The position numbers and the translations under genes were made by a program. A stretch of 64,000 bases of DNA from Coenobita brevimanus (lineage: Eukaryota; Arthropoda; Malacostraca; Decapoda; Coenobitidae). Position 1 is the stretch's first letter. Each line of letters begins with the position of its first letter. The notes beneath the pieces are model-generated. The model was not told the origin of the DNA. It did not search any database and saw nothing but the letters and a program-made list of their open reading frames with translations. The stretch lies in contig CM064653.1 in the NCBI GenBank assembly GCA_032717465.1, positions 37,923,555-37,987,554 on the forward strand, in the 5' to 3' direction. Shown here piece by piece: positions 1 through 10,232 of the stretch.

Positions 1-439
1 TTGATTTTTTTACTGATTTTAATGATATTTTAGTCTAAAACTGTGTGTTTAGACTGATTTATAAACTGTTTTTAGACTTAGATTAATGCATTTTCGCCTT
101 AAGTGGGGTAAACATCGTCATTTTGGGGTACAGTTTACTAAGCTTGATTTTTTCCAGACTTGTATTTGACTATTTGTAGATTCTATTTGTTGGTTTTAGA
201 GAGTTATTTACAGGTGTCAGGCTTAGGTTTGCTTCCTTGACAGCTGTTAGGCCATTTAGATTGGCTTTGAACTTGTTTTGGGGCTCATTTGGGTGGGTTT
301 TGGGCTTGCTTTGGGGGAAACCCAAGGCTGGTAAATGCTCCATGTTACTTTACACGTTAAAAGTACCCCGATATACGATCCCCCGCCTAACGATGGAGTT
401 TTACCTAACCAATTTCATCATTAAACTAGGGTATGACTG
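1..439 (+). mobile_element. TIG-7 MITE copy 1, left end outside window
   Basis: Aligns over its whole length with 24600-25093: shared blocks include TTAATGCATTTT, GTCATTTTGGGG, CAGTTTACTAAG and a closing GGGTATG-CTG followed by TAT. The right end corresponds to a TIR reading CAGKCATACCCTAGTTT on the other strand. Non-coding, Tigger/pogo-like by TIR style and TA target. The short open frame inside it has no recognisable product. Confidence 0.7.
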
Positions 440-482
440 TATGCTTAAACCTTTTCTGAGGTAGATACTTCAAGGACAATTC

Positions 483-1090
483 AATTGCTAAGCCATCTCC
501 ATGCCTTCTTTATCCCTGCATGGTTACTGACTTTGTACACGGGTTTCATTCACCCCTGTGTCGAGTACAACTCTCATGTGTGGGGAAGCTCCTCCCACAC
601 AGCTCTTCTCTATAAGGTAAAGTCAAAGGCTTTTTGTCTCCTTAACTCTCCTCCTCTTACTAACTCTCTTCAACCTCTGTCTCTTTGCTGCACTGCTGCA
701 TCTTTATTTCTTTTCTGTCACTACTTCAATGGTCAATGCTCCTCTGAACTGTCTGCCTGCATCCTTCCACCATTACGGTGGGTGCGCAGCACCCATCTAG
801 CAACAAACTTTCATCCCTTTCCAGTCCCACTCTCTAATGCAAGAGTTAACCGTTACTCCCACTCCTTCATGTATGCAACAGGTCAACTCAGGAACTGTGT
901 TCCTCTATCTGTATATCCTACTGTCTATGACCTCCAGTCTTTCAAATTGTGTCTAGGCATCTCAAAATGAACAGAGCTTGAATTTAGCTCTCTGTTATCT
1001 TGTTTTTGTTTTTCTTGGAAGCAACAACCTTACAAGCTTCTGGCCTCTGGTTCCATCTTCCATGAAAAAAAATATATATAAAATAAAAAG
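483..1090 (+). mobile_element. LINE-A fragment 1, 3' end of reverse-transcriptase ORF
   Basis: A 161-residue frame at 485-970 matches the C-terminal end of the LINE-A polymerase seen at 10233-10979 and 54477-55235. Shared blocks are LLTLY-x-GFI-x-PCVEYNSHVW, INSPPLT-like LNSPPLT, SLQPLSL, FNG-x-CSSELSAC and NARVNRYSHSFMYATGQL. The 3' untranslated part (SSKFQ-rich, then an A-rich tail near 1060-1090) follows. The copy is 5' truncated and divergent. Confidence 0.85.
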
Positions 1091-1114
1091 GTAAGCAGTA
1101 TTCTTTCTCCACAT

Positions 1115-1298
1115 ACCATGTCTATGACCTCCAGTCTTTCAAATGCAGTGTGTCCAGGCATCTCAAAATGAAAAACAGATCTTGAATTTGGCTCTCTATT
1201 ATCTTGTTTGTTTGTTTTCTTGGAGGGAACAATATTATAGGCTTCTGGTCTTTGGTTCCTTCTTCCATAAAAAGAGAGAGAGAAAAAAAAAAACATTG
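1115..1298 (+). mobile_element. LINE-A fragment 2, short 3' end with 20-bp target duplication
   Basis: Repeats the last ~170 bp of LINE-A (CCTCCAGTCTTTCAAA, CAGGCATCTCAAAATGA, TTGGCTCTCTATTATCTTG) and ends in an A-rich tract at 1281-1293. It is flanked by identical 20-bp copies of GCAGTATTCTTTCTCCACAT at 1095-1114 and 1299-1318. This is a complete, severely 5'-truncated insertion produced by target-primed reverse transcription. Confidence 0.85.
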
Positions 1299-1318
1299 GC
1301 AGTATTCTTTCTCCACAT

Positions 1319-1647
1319 TCTATGGAATAATTAGTTAAAGTACAGTGCAAAATACAAGATGTGTAAGAAGACTAAACTGATGATTATTTTAACTAAGACT
1401 GATTCTGTGTCTGTTGCCAAGCCCCCTACCCATAAGTGAATGACTGTGTGGCTATTTACTATGCTTGCAGCTACAAGTAACTCCTATGGTTGTACAGTAT
1501 TTTTGAAGACCGACAGTACCCAGCCTTCTGTTACCTAACCAAAGTAATGATGAATTAAAGCAAGTGCACTGGTGAGAAAGCAAACAATGCACCCTACCAC
1601 AATCTCTCTTTTCAATATTCCCTTCAATGATGAATCACAAAACTTAC
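1319..1647. other. Intron sequence, no feature recognised
   Basis: Lies downstream of exon f on the gene's strand. Nothing repeated elsewhere in the window and no coding signature were seen. Confidence 0.5.
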
Positions 1648-1873
1648 CTTCAGCATCTCCTAGTCTTGCTGTTTCAGTTCTAAGGGTATGGAAATCCATT
1701 GCCATCTGAGTCCTTCCCTCCTTGATTGCTTCTTTGATTGTGAGAACTGGCTTGCGAATATCCTCATACTCTACGATGACAAGCTTTGATGCCCGGATGG
1801 CTGTGTCTCTGTCCTTTGCCACCACCACTCCTACTGGCTGCCCAGCATACAGACTCTGCCCATCCGCAAAAAC
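1648..1873 (-). CDS. AO/XDH exon f: GQPVG block of the molybdenum domain
   Basis: This 226-bp exon encodes 75 residues plus one base: VFADGQSLYAGQPVGVVVAK, then AIRASKLVIVEYEDI, KPVLTIKEAIKEGR and RLGDAEG. The YAGQPVG-x-V-x-A block is the hallmark of this family. The acceptor is CTGTGCAG, a weak pyrimidine tract but the only one that keeps phase with exon e. The donor is GAAG/GTAAGT, phase 1. The next exon lies left of the window. An isoleucine at 'EYEDIRKPVLTI' and the missing one or two residues at the exon e-f joint relative to many relatives are minor oddities. Confidence 0.94.
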
Positions 1874-2034
1874 CTGCACAGCACTTCAGATTACTACATG
1901 TTAAACACACAACTGTCGATGGGAAGAAAATTTATAGTACAGAAAATGACTGCCCATAACATGGCATTTTTGTCCCACCACTGAATTGCTTTTAAAAATA
2001 TTTGCATTGTACAACTAAAAATGTTTGAATCATG

Positions 2035-2400
2035 TTATTTACAAAGGCTCCAACATGCTAGCATGTGTCAGCCTTGGTCAACTAATGGCAGGTCTCCATG
2101 CTGCTCGATCTCTGGCAGCCTCCCTAGTCAGTCCCTTACCCTTGAGGTCATACTCTATGACCTTGTCCTCGGTCTTTTTCGGTCTGCCTCATGTAACCCT
2201 ACCCCTGATGTTCACACCTGTCACTTTCTGCACCCAACTGGACCATCTCACATACCTGAACCATCTCAATCTGCCCCTCCTCAACAAAGCACCAATACGC
2301 TCCAATCCCATCTTTCCTCTCAAAACTTCACTCGTAAACCTAGCCCCCCCAGGCGTCACATTCATGGATGCACTACACAGTACACACCTATGTAATCATT
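2035..2400 (-). mobile_element. RTE-1 fragment, 3' end
   Basis: On the minus strand it corresponds to the last ~360 bp of RTE-1 at 29840-30200. The shared wording on the plus strand includes AGGCTCCAA-ATGCT, CAGCCTTGGTCA, TCTCCATGCTGC and GGTCTGCC-like GGTCTACC. The overlapping plus-strand proline-rich frames are the antisense shadow. Confidence 0.8.
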
Positions 2401-2462
2401 GTCAAATACAGTAAATTTTTTGCCCAACTTTAGAAGGACAAGTGATAATGTTTTTTTCCTGT

Positions 2463-2479
2463 CTGTGTGTGTGTGTGTG
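2463..2479. repeat. (GT)n at LINE-C 3' tail
   Basis: Short GT run directly abutting the 3' tail of the LINE-C copy to its right. Confidence 0.8.
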
Positions 2480-4961
2480 CGTTCTTACCTAATTGTATCT
2501 TCACAAGAATGAGTCAAGCTTGTACTATCCGGTGTATTAAACCATTTTTATCAAACACATTCTTAAATTTATGAATTTTTTGGCACACACTATTTTATTC
2601 AGTAGCGCATTCAACTGATCCATTACCCTATTTGGGAAACTGCATCTCCTTATGTCTTTATTGTTTCTCTTTTTATGTAGTCTTTTTGCAGTGTCCTCTT
2701 GCTGATGCTTCCCCATAGCTTTTATAATCATTTATGTCTATTTTCTTTTTCCCTGATATGCATTTATGTCTCCTCTTTTCCTTCTCTCCTGCAGTGCTGG
2801 TAGATTCAATTTTTTTGGCCTTTCTTTGGAGCTTAGTTCCCTTAAGCTTGGTACCCATCTTGTAGCTGCCCTCTGTACTTTTTCAGTCATATCTACGTGC
2901 TTTTAGAGATGAGGATTCCAGACTATTGATGCATATGCCAGGGTCTGACGAATGATTGTTATTATCTTTCTCAGCATGTCTTCATTTATATATGTGAATG
3001 CCATTCTCATATTGGCAAACAATGTATACATGTTGCGTAACTTCTCATTGATGTGGTCAGCTCTTTCTGATATCTGTAGGGTTGAACTTCCTAGCTTATA
3101 ATCCAAGTCAGGTCTTTTTTCACTTTTACCAGATTTAATTACATGACACTTGTCCACATTAAATTCCACTAGCCATTTATTGCTCCAATCATGAAGTTCA
3201 TTTAATTCTTCTTGTAGCTCTCTGCAAGAATCTGTGTGTTAGTAATTCTCCTTCATATTTTTGCATCATCAGCAAACATATTTAGATACCTTCCATTTCC
3301 AATGTAACTGTGTATGTCATTTATATACTGTATATATAATAAAAACATTACTGGTGCCAGCACTGTGCCCTGTGGAACTTTGTTCATCACTTCCTTCCAC
3401 GATGAGTAATTTCCCCTTTGTACTGTTTTCATTTCCCTGTTTCTGAGAATCCTACATCCAACAGTACAGTTTGCCTTGGATTCCTCCTTGACGGTACAGT
3501 TTCCATAAAAGTCTTTGGTGCGGTACTCTGTCAAATGCTCTCTTGAAACCTAAATAGATACTGTCCACCCATCCTTCTCTTTTCTGTAAAGTTTCTAACT
3601 CCATCATAGTAGCTTAATAGACCAGTAACACATGATTTTCCATTTCTAAAACCAAACTGCCTTTCTGTTGTCATACTGTGCTCTTCTAGATGGTTTACCC
3701 AAACTTTTATTATTGGCTTTTCTAGTATCTTACAACAGTGGTCAGTGACACTGGTCAGTAGTTGAGTGCATTCTATTCCCTTTCTTGAATAGGGGAACAA
3801 TGTTTGCTTTCTTCCAAATATCAGGGAGTTTACCTTGACCTGAGGATTCCTTGAATATTGAATACAATGGTCTGCTTAACTCTTCTGCACATTCATGTAG
3901 CACCCAACCTGAAATTTCGTTAAGACCATTTGCATTTCCTTTGTCTACTTTGCTAAACTTTTCCTGTACTTCTTTTTCTGATATTTGTATACCTGGTAAT
4001 ATGTGTGGGCATGCAAGTTCCATATCCTCTCTCTCAAAACTATTTTCTTCCATAAAAACTAATTGGAAATTTTTATTCAGTGCTTCACAAATATCTTTCT
4101 CGTGTGTATAGATGATCCCCTTGTCCGTAATGGACTGTATTTTACCTTTAACTTTGGTTTTGCTTCGGATGTAGCTGTAAAATAGCCTAGGTTGATCACT
4201 ACTTTTATTTATAATGTCTTCCTCAAACTGCCTTTGAGCTTCTCTCCTTATCCTTGTATAATCATTTCTTGCTTGTTTATAGCTGTTGTATGCCCTCTCA
4301 CTATTGTGTCTTCTGTATCTATTCCACAGCAAATATTTTTCTTTTCATTTTTTACATTCTGTATTAAACCATTTCTTTAAATTCATTTCTGTTTCCTTGT
4401 GCTCACAGATGCAATTTTGGACTCGTATTTCATAAAATTCACAGAATTTTCTATATATAACATTTAAATCTTGTCCTCTAAGCTCCTTTTCCCAATCTAC
4501 TTCAAAGAAGTACTTGTTTAGGTCATGGTAGTTGTCCTTTTTGTAGTTTAGGCTCTTTTTATAACTCTCTGTAACTCTCATTAATGGTAAATGTCATATG
4601 TAATCCTGAAGTTGCAATTCAATACTGCATGGTTGCTTTTGCCAAATGGAGGGTGATACATTGTATTGTCAATATCATTATCTTGCTTAGTAAATATAAA
4701 AGCCAGTACTGATGGATCATCAAGTCCTCTTTATCTGGTGTTTTCCTTTGCATGTTGTGTTAAGAAAAACTCTGCACAAGATCCAGGAGCTTTAGATCCC
4801 AACAGCTTTCATGACTGCTTACATCTGGAGTATTCCAATTTATATCTGCACTGAAATCTCCAGTTAATATAATTCTTTCTGATTTCTTTACCATTCTATG
4901 TAGTAATGCTCTTAAACTCTGAACTGTACTTTCTGGCCAATCTTCATATTCGCCTCTTTCC

Positions 4962-4964
<3 letters not shown>
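2480..4964 (-). mobile_element. LINE-C copy 1, 5' truncated, decayed
   Basis: A CR1-like non-LTR retrotransposon copy reading right to left. The tail TTAGGTAAGAAC is at its left end. Broken frames give successive parts of endonuclease remnant (4666-4960), linker (4345-4581), N-terminal reverse transcriptase (3742-4332), the QFGFRNGKSCVT block (3531-3800), the VPQGTVLAPVMFLLY and MFADDAKI core (3253-3534) and the C-terminal domain (2537-3169). The order and wording follow the better copy at 59170-63412. Multiple frameshifts and stops make it non-functional. It begins at a GT run and ends at another (4965-4998). Confidence 0.88.
3253..3800 (-). pseudogene. LINE-C copy 1 reverse-transcriptase core
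   Basis: Two overlapping broken frames carry the RT fingers/palm motifs: RQFGFRNGKSCVTGL, then VPQGTVLAPVMFLLY and the catalytic FADDAK box near 3262-3275. A frameshift near 3531 separates them and part of the intervening palm (the KAFDTVPH block) is scrambled. Compare with the intact equivalent in the copy near 59.5-59.9 kb. Not functional. Confidence 0.8.

Positions 4965-4998
<34 letters not shown>
4965..4998. repeat. (GT)n joining LINE-C copy 1 to LINE-B copy 1
   Basis: Uninterrupted GT run between the truncated 5' end of LINE-C and the 3' tail of LINE-B (TTTACCTAATTG). Confidence 0.95.
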
Positions 4999-5000
<2 letters not shown>

Positions 5001-6204
5001 ACCTAATTGCCTAATTGTATTTACCTAATTGTGATATACAGGAAATGAGCTACGCTCGTGGGGTCCTGTCTCTGTTTCTCAATAAGTCAAATTTAGCTTT
5101 AAACTCGTTTAAGATTTTAAACTGGACGATCTCTTTGTCCAAACTATTCCACAGGTCTATACATCTATAAGGAAAACTATATTTCTTGATATCCTTCAAG
5201 CAGCTTGGTTTCTTCAGTTTCATTCCATGTCCTCTTGTTACTCTCTTATACCATACAAACAGATCTTCTTTGTCAATTTTATCTACTCCCACCATGGTCC
5301 TGAACACTGCAATCATGTCTCCTCTCTTTCTCCTTTCTTCTAAGGAAGGCAAATCCAGCTTTTCCAAACTCTCTCTATACGACAGATCTGCCACACTGGG
5401 GACCATTTTGGTTGCTGTTCTTTGTATTCTCTCAATCTTGTTTATATCTTTCTTTTTGTGTGGGGACCACACTACTGCTGCATATTCTAACCTGGGGCGA
5501 ATCATGGCCACTATCAATTTTTTCATCGTCTGCTCATCTATATAATGAAAGGCTACTCTTATATTAGTCAGGAGTTTATACGTCTCTCTAACTGCCTTGT
5601 TAATGTGTTTTTCAGGTGACAAACTATCCTCGACCAGCACTCCCAAATCTTTCTCTTCTCTCGCTTTTGTGATTGGTTCATTACCCATCAAATAATTCAA
5701 TAATGGCCTCTTGGTACTTTTATCCATTTCCAGTATTTTACATTTCTCTGCATTAAATTTCACTTCCCACATCCAGCTCCAATCGTGTATCCTATCCAGA
5801 TCCTCCTGCAGCATTTTACAATCCTCCTCAACCTCTACCTTCCTCATGATCTTTGCATCATCAGCAAACAGACTTGCATAACTGTTTACTCCATCTACCA
5901 TATCATTTACATAAATCAGGAACATTACTGGTGGCAACACTGAGCCCTGTGGGACTCCACTTGTTACATCCCTCCATCCAGGCATCATATTCTTTATTAC
6001 TGTCCTCATCTGTCTGTCTCTCAAAAAGTCTCTCATCCATTCCAGGAGGTTCCCCTTCAGTCGTCGTATATGCTCTAGTTTCCACATTAGTCTCTTATGG
6101 GGTACCTTGTCGAAGGCCTTCTCCAAATATAAATACACACAATCCACCCAACCATCTCTCTCCTGCAGCACGTCAATCCTCTTGAGTAAAAACTCAACAA
6201 GTTG

Positions 6205-6207
<3 letters not shown>
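4999..6207 (-). mobile_element. LINE-B copy 1, 3' half
   Basis: CR1-like LINE reading right to left. Only the reverse transcriptase from the SNLLSFYSR region onward is present, with the 3' tail CAATTAGGTAAATAC-type repeats at its left end. It is truncated at 6207, directly at a GT run. About nine-tenths of residues agree with LINE-B copies 2 and 3 by eye. Confidence 0.92.
5050..6171 (-). pseudogene. LINE-B copy 1 reverse transcriptase, open but N-terminally truncated
   Basis: A 373-residue open frame. It contains KAFDKVPHKRLMWKL near residue 20, SGVPQGSVLPPVMFLIYVND near 70, the catalytic SLFADDAK near 100, and a long thumb/C-terminal region ending LRNRDRTPRA. The frame is uninterrupted, so this is a fairly young copy, but it lacks the endonuclease and the N-terminal RT motifs and cannot act alone. 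The initiating methionine is incidental, since homology continues upstream to 6205. Confidence 0.9.

Positions 6208-6251
<44 letters not shown>
6208..6251. repeat. (GT)n joining LINE-B copies 1 and 2
   Basis: 44-bp GT run that is at once the 5' boundary of LINE-B copy 1 and the 3' end of copy 2. Confidence 0.95.
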
Positions 6252-6253
<2 letters not shown>

Positions 6254-6449
6254 TTACCTATTTGTATTTACCTATTTGTAGTATACAGGAACTGAGCAAT
6301 GCTCGTGTTGTCCTGTCTCCATATCCACATTTATCAAGTCTACCTTTACACACATGAATGTTTTTCTCATGCACCACCTCTTTGTCTAAGTCGTTCCAAA
6401 TATTTAAGTATTTACTTAATATACCTAATTGTGATATACACGGAATGTA

Positions 6450-7568
6450 CTATGCTCGTGGGTTTCCATCGCTGTTTCTCAGTAAGTCAAATTTGGCTTT
6501 AAACTCGTTAAAGTTTTTAGACTGGACAATCTCTTTGTCCAGGCTATTCCATAAGTCTATACTTCTGTAAGGAAAGCTATATTTCTTGATATCCTTCAAG
6601 CAGCTTGACTTTTTCAATTTCATTCCGTGTCCTCTTGTTGCTCTCTTATCCCATACAAACAGATCTTCTTTGTCAATTTTATCTACTCCCACCATGGTCC
6701 TGCATACTGCAATCATGTCTCCCCTCTTTCTCCTTTCCTCTAAGGAAGGCAAATCCAGTTTTTCTAGCCTCTCTCTGTATGACAGGTCTGTCAGACTGGG
6801 GACCATCTTGGTTGCTGTTCTTTGTATTCTCTCAATCTTGTTTATATCTTTCTTTTTGTGTGGGGACCACACTACCACTGCATATTCTAACCTGGGGCAG
6901 ATCATTGCCACTATCAATTTTTTCATCATCTCCTCATCCATATAATGAAATGCTACTCTTATGTTAGTCAGGAGTTTATAAGTCTCTCCAACTATCTGGT
7001 TAATGTGCTTTTCTGGTGACAAACTATCTTGGACCAGCACTCCCAAATCTTTCTCTTCTCTCCTTTTTGTGATTAATTCATTACCCAACAAATAATTCAG
7101 TGATGGCCTCCTGGTACTTTTACCCATTTCTAATATTTTACATTTCTTATCATTAAATTTCATTTCCCACGTCCGGCTCCAATTGTGTATCCTCTCTAAA
7201 TCCTCCTGCAGTGTTTTACAATCCTCCTCAACCTCTACCTTCCTCAAGATCATTACATCATCAGCAAACAGACTTGCATAACTGTTCATTCCATCTACCA
7301 TATCATTTACGTAAATCAGGAACATTACTGGCGCCAACACCGAGCCTTGAGGGATTCCACTTGTTACTTCCCTCCATCCAGACATCTTATCCTTTATTAC
7401 TGTCCTCATTTGTCTGTCTCTCAGAAAGTCTCTCATCCATTCCAGAAGTTTCCCCTTCAGTCCTCCTATATATTCTAGTTTCCACATTAGTCTTTTATGA
7501 GGTACCTTGTCAAAGGCCTTCTCTAAGTCTAAGTACACACAATCCATCTCTCTCCTGTACCACATCAA
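6450..7568 (-). pseudogene. LINE-B copy 2 reverse transcriptase, C-terminal two thirds
   Basis: A 372-residue open frame with KAFDKVPHKRLMWKL, SGIPQGSVLAPVMFLIYVND and SLFADDVM (palm catalytic box) followed by the thumb region and the end FDLLRNSDGNPRA. A frameshift near 7570 separates it from the N-terminal RT part (NYRPVSLTS around 7700-7740, APGPDGISIWVLKEC at 7784-7999). Closely resembles the reverse-orientation copy at 50322-51560. Confidence 0.9.
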
Positions 7569-8011
7569 TCGCTCTTGAGTAAAAGCTCAACAAGTTAGAA
7601 ACACATGACCTTCCACTTCTGAATCCAAACTGACATTCAGCCAAAATATTTTATCCATCTGTCTTTCAGGATTCTCTCACACAATTTTGTGACCATGCTG
7701 GTTAGAGACACTGGTCTATAATTCAGGGGTTCTTCCCTGTTTCCTCCCTTGTAAATTGGTACCACATTTGCCCTCTTTCATTCTTACGGCACTTTCCCCT
7801 CTTCCAGTGAGCATGCGATTAAACTGTGAATTTTATCCGCCAGTTGTTCTCTGCATTCCTTCAGTACCCAAATAGAAATTCCATCAGGTCCTGGGGCTTT
7901 CCTTACATCTTGAGTTTCCAGTAATTTATACACTTCCTGTACATCCACCTTTATATCTTTTATCACCGGAACATTTCTAATCACTCCCTCCCCTTCCACA
8001 AGCTCCTTTTC

Positions 8012-9384
8012 TTAAACTGACTGGAAACGTTTGTTCATTATTTCTGCTTGCATTGCCGCATCCTTAAAGACCTCTCCTTCTACTTTCAGTTTGGTGATTC
8101 CTTCCTTTTGTTTCAGTTTCCCATTAACAAATCTATAAAACAGTTTGGGTTCATCCTTGCATTTGTCTATTATACCTTTTTCAAAATTCCTTTCTTCTTC
8201 TCTATGTATTCTTGTGTATTCATTTCTTGTTCTTTTAGATTCTTCCTTTGTTCTGTTGTTACCTCTCTTTCTCCAATTGTTCCACGCCTTATCTCTCTCT
8301 TTTTTTGCTATCATACACCTTCTATTAAACCACTCATTTTTCCTGTTTTCTTTCCCTCTTACTCTTGGTACAAATTTTTCCACTCCCAAATTACAGAGGT
8401 TTAGAAAGATATCCCACTTCCTCTGTATCTCTCTTGTTTCTCTGAATTTTCTCCAATCCGCATTTTCAAAAAAGTTTCTCAATCCTGTAAAATTTGCTTT
8501 CCCAAAGTTGTATCTTCCCTGTCTATGAAGCTTGTCTCTTGGCTCAACGTTCCCTATTAACATCTGGAACTCAATGACCACATGATCACTCTTTCCTAAA
8601 GGACAGAGATATTTCAATGATTCTATTACGTCAGGTTCTTTGGTGAACAGTAAATCTAACCTTGCTGATGTGTCCTCACCTCGAAACCGTGTCTCTTCTT
8701 TGACCCATTGCGTCATCACATTATTCATTATTATATTTAATAACATAGTGCCCCATGAATCTTCGCTGCCTCCCTAGTACAATTCCTCCCAGTTCACCTC
8801 TTTACAGTTAGTCACCCACCAAAATTATATTATTGCTTTTCTCAATTATTTTTTGCAAATAGCTAGCCATATCTGACAACATCTCATGGTATTCGTCATC
8901 CTTCCATGCTTTCGTCTTTGGGGGAACATACACTACCGCCATATCTCTCTTAACATTCTCTCCAGTTTCTAATTTCATATATATCACTTCAGCCCTGCCT
9001 TTTCCCATTTCCACAATATCTACATTTATGTTGTTCTTCACTGCTATCATCACTCCTCCCTTTTTTTCTTTCCTGTCTTTTCTCCACAGTTTGTATTTAC
9101 CATCTCCCAAATGAACATCAATACCTTCTCTTAATTTGGTCTCCACAAAGCACATGACATCAGGTTCATGTTCTCTCAAGAAATTGTTAATTTCGATCCT
9201 TGCCATCAACATTAGTATATATCACCTTCAAATTATTTTTGACATTTTTAATACCCTCTTCTCTCCTACTCTCTATCCGTACCACTTCCTCAACTTCTGA
9301 TCTTTCACAGCCATCCCCCTTAGTTTCCTTCACTTCTATTTCCTTAAATACCACTTCCTTACTTTCATATCCAATACTCTCCAA
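8012..9384 (-). pseudogene. LINE-B copy 2 endonuclease and linker
   Basis: Three broken frames (9187-9384, 8808-9212, 8012-8746) make up an apurinic-type endonuclease and the linker to the polymerase. Seen are EPDVMCFVETKL with the metal-binding glutamate, KEKKGGVMIAVKNNINVD, VVYVPPKTKAWKD and NNIILVGD, then the DLLFTKEPDVIESLKYLCPL and GKSDHVVIEF blocks. The GDFNC motif is cut by a frameshift at 8808. The enzyme would nick chromosomal DNA to prime reverse transcription; this copy cannot. Confidence 0.88.
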
Positions 9385-9846
9385 AAAAAAGTATTACATT
9401 CTTCCTCTGTCCTCTTATAATTTTTTCCCTTTACTTCTTCCTTTAATGATTTTAAAACTTCTCTTTCTTCTTCATTCAGATCTTTTCTTATTATAATATT
9501 TTCCATCCCCACCTCTTTGCTTAATTTCCAAGTCACTTTAAGTATCTCATTTATTACACTTTCTGATGTAAACTTGACTCTCACTGGTCTTGTTTCCCCT
9601 TTCTTATAAGGCCCTATCCACCTTACTTCCTCAATTTCTTTTACCCACTTGTCTCCTTCGGGGTCAATCTTGCCTAATATTCCTTTCACCAGGTTCATGT
9701 CTCTCTTGAGTCTTACGAACCTAACCTTTTCTTCCTCTTCCCTGTTTCCAAATATTACTACACATCTGTTCCTTTTTACAGTTTCTCTCACTATTTTCTC
9801 TTTTGTCTTCAGTATTTTCACTACATTTTCTTCCATTTTTTTTCTT
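9336..9846 (-). pseudogene. LINE-B copy 2 ORF1, C-terminal part
   Basis: Begins after the SINE insertion with MEENVVKILKTKEKIVRE and continues CVVIFGNREEEEKVRFVRL, KIDPEGDKWVKEIEEVRWIG, TRPVRVKFTSESVINEILKV to FFWRVLDMKVRKWYLRK. The charged helical start and the RPVRVKF block fit the RNA-binding ORF1 protein of CR1-type LINEs. The N-terminal coiled coil is 3.6 kb away at 13437-13750 because of LINE-A. Confidence 0.8.
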
Positions 9847-10032
9847 GATCTGGGTCTGGTTAGTACTTGGATGGGTGACCGCCTGGGAACACCAGATGCT
9901 GTTGGCATCCCTACGTGTCAAGTGGGGTTGGTGGAGGATTAGTGCCCCTCCCTGTAAAACAATTAACTCTAAGCCCTTGGCCACCCCGTCTGGGATACAT
10001 GGTGTTTAAAAAAAAAAAAAAAAAAAAAAAAA
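9847..10032 (+). mobile_element. SINE-5S: SINE with a 5S-rRNA-derived head
   Basis: 9847-9910 reads as the 3' half of a 5S rRNA gene: GGTTAGTACTTGGATGGGTG, then ACCGCCTGGGAACACC, GATGCTGTTGGCATC. This includes the internal promoter C-box region. The body (9911-9970) matches the 5' end of RTE-2 (44120-44170). The end GGCCACCCCGTCTGGGAT-ACATGG resembles the 3' end of RTE-2. A poly(A) tract (10008-10032) closes it. It lies inside LINE-B ORF1, in the opposite orientation. Confidence 0.85.
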
Positions 10033-10097
10033 TTTCCCTTTCTTCTTGGATGATCTCTCTTAAGCTGACCACTTCTTTCTGTTCTTCTTCTGAACGT

Positions 10098-10138
<41 letters not shown>

Positions 10139-10232
10139 ACGAGGAAGAAGGAACCAAAGGCCAAGAGCCCGCAGTAACAGTTCCCTCCAAGAGAAAAACA
10201 AAATACAATAGAGAGCCAAATTCAAGATCCAA

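Noticed and set aside
9847..9910. Functional 5S rRNA gene
   Set aside because: Only the 3' half is present, joined to a SINE body with a poly(A) tail; the A-box and 5' half are missing.
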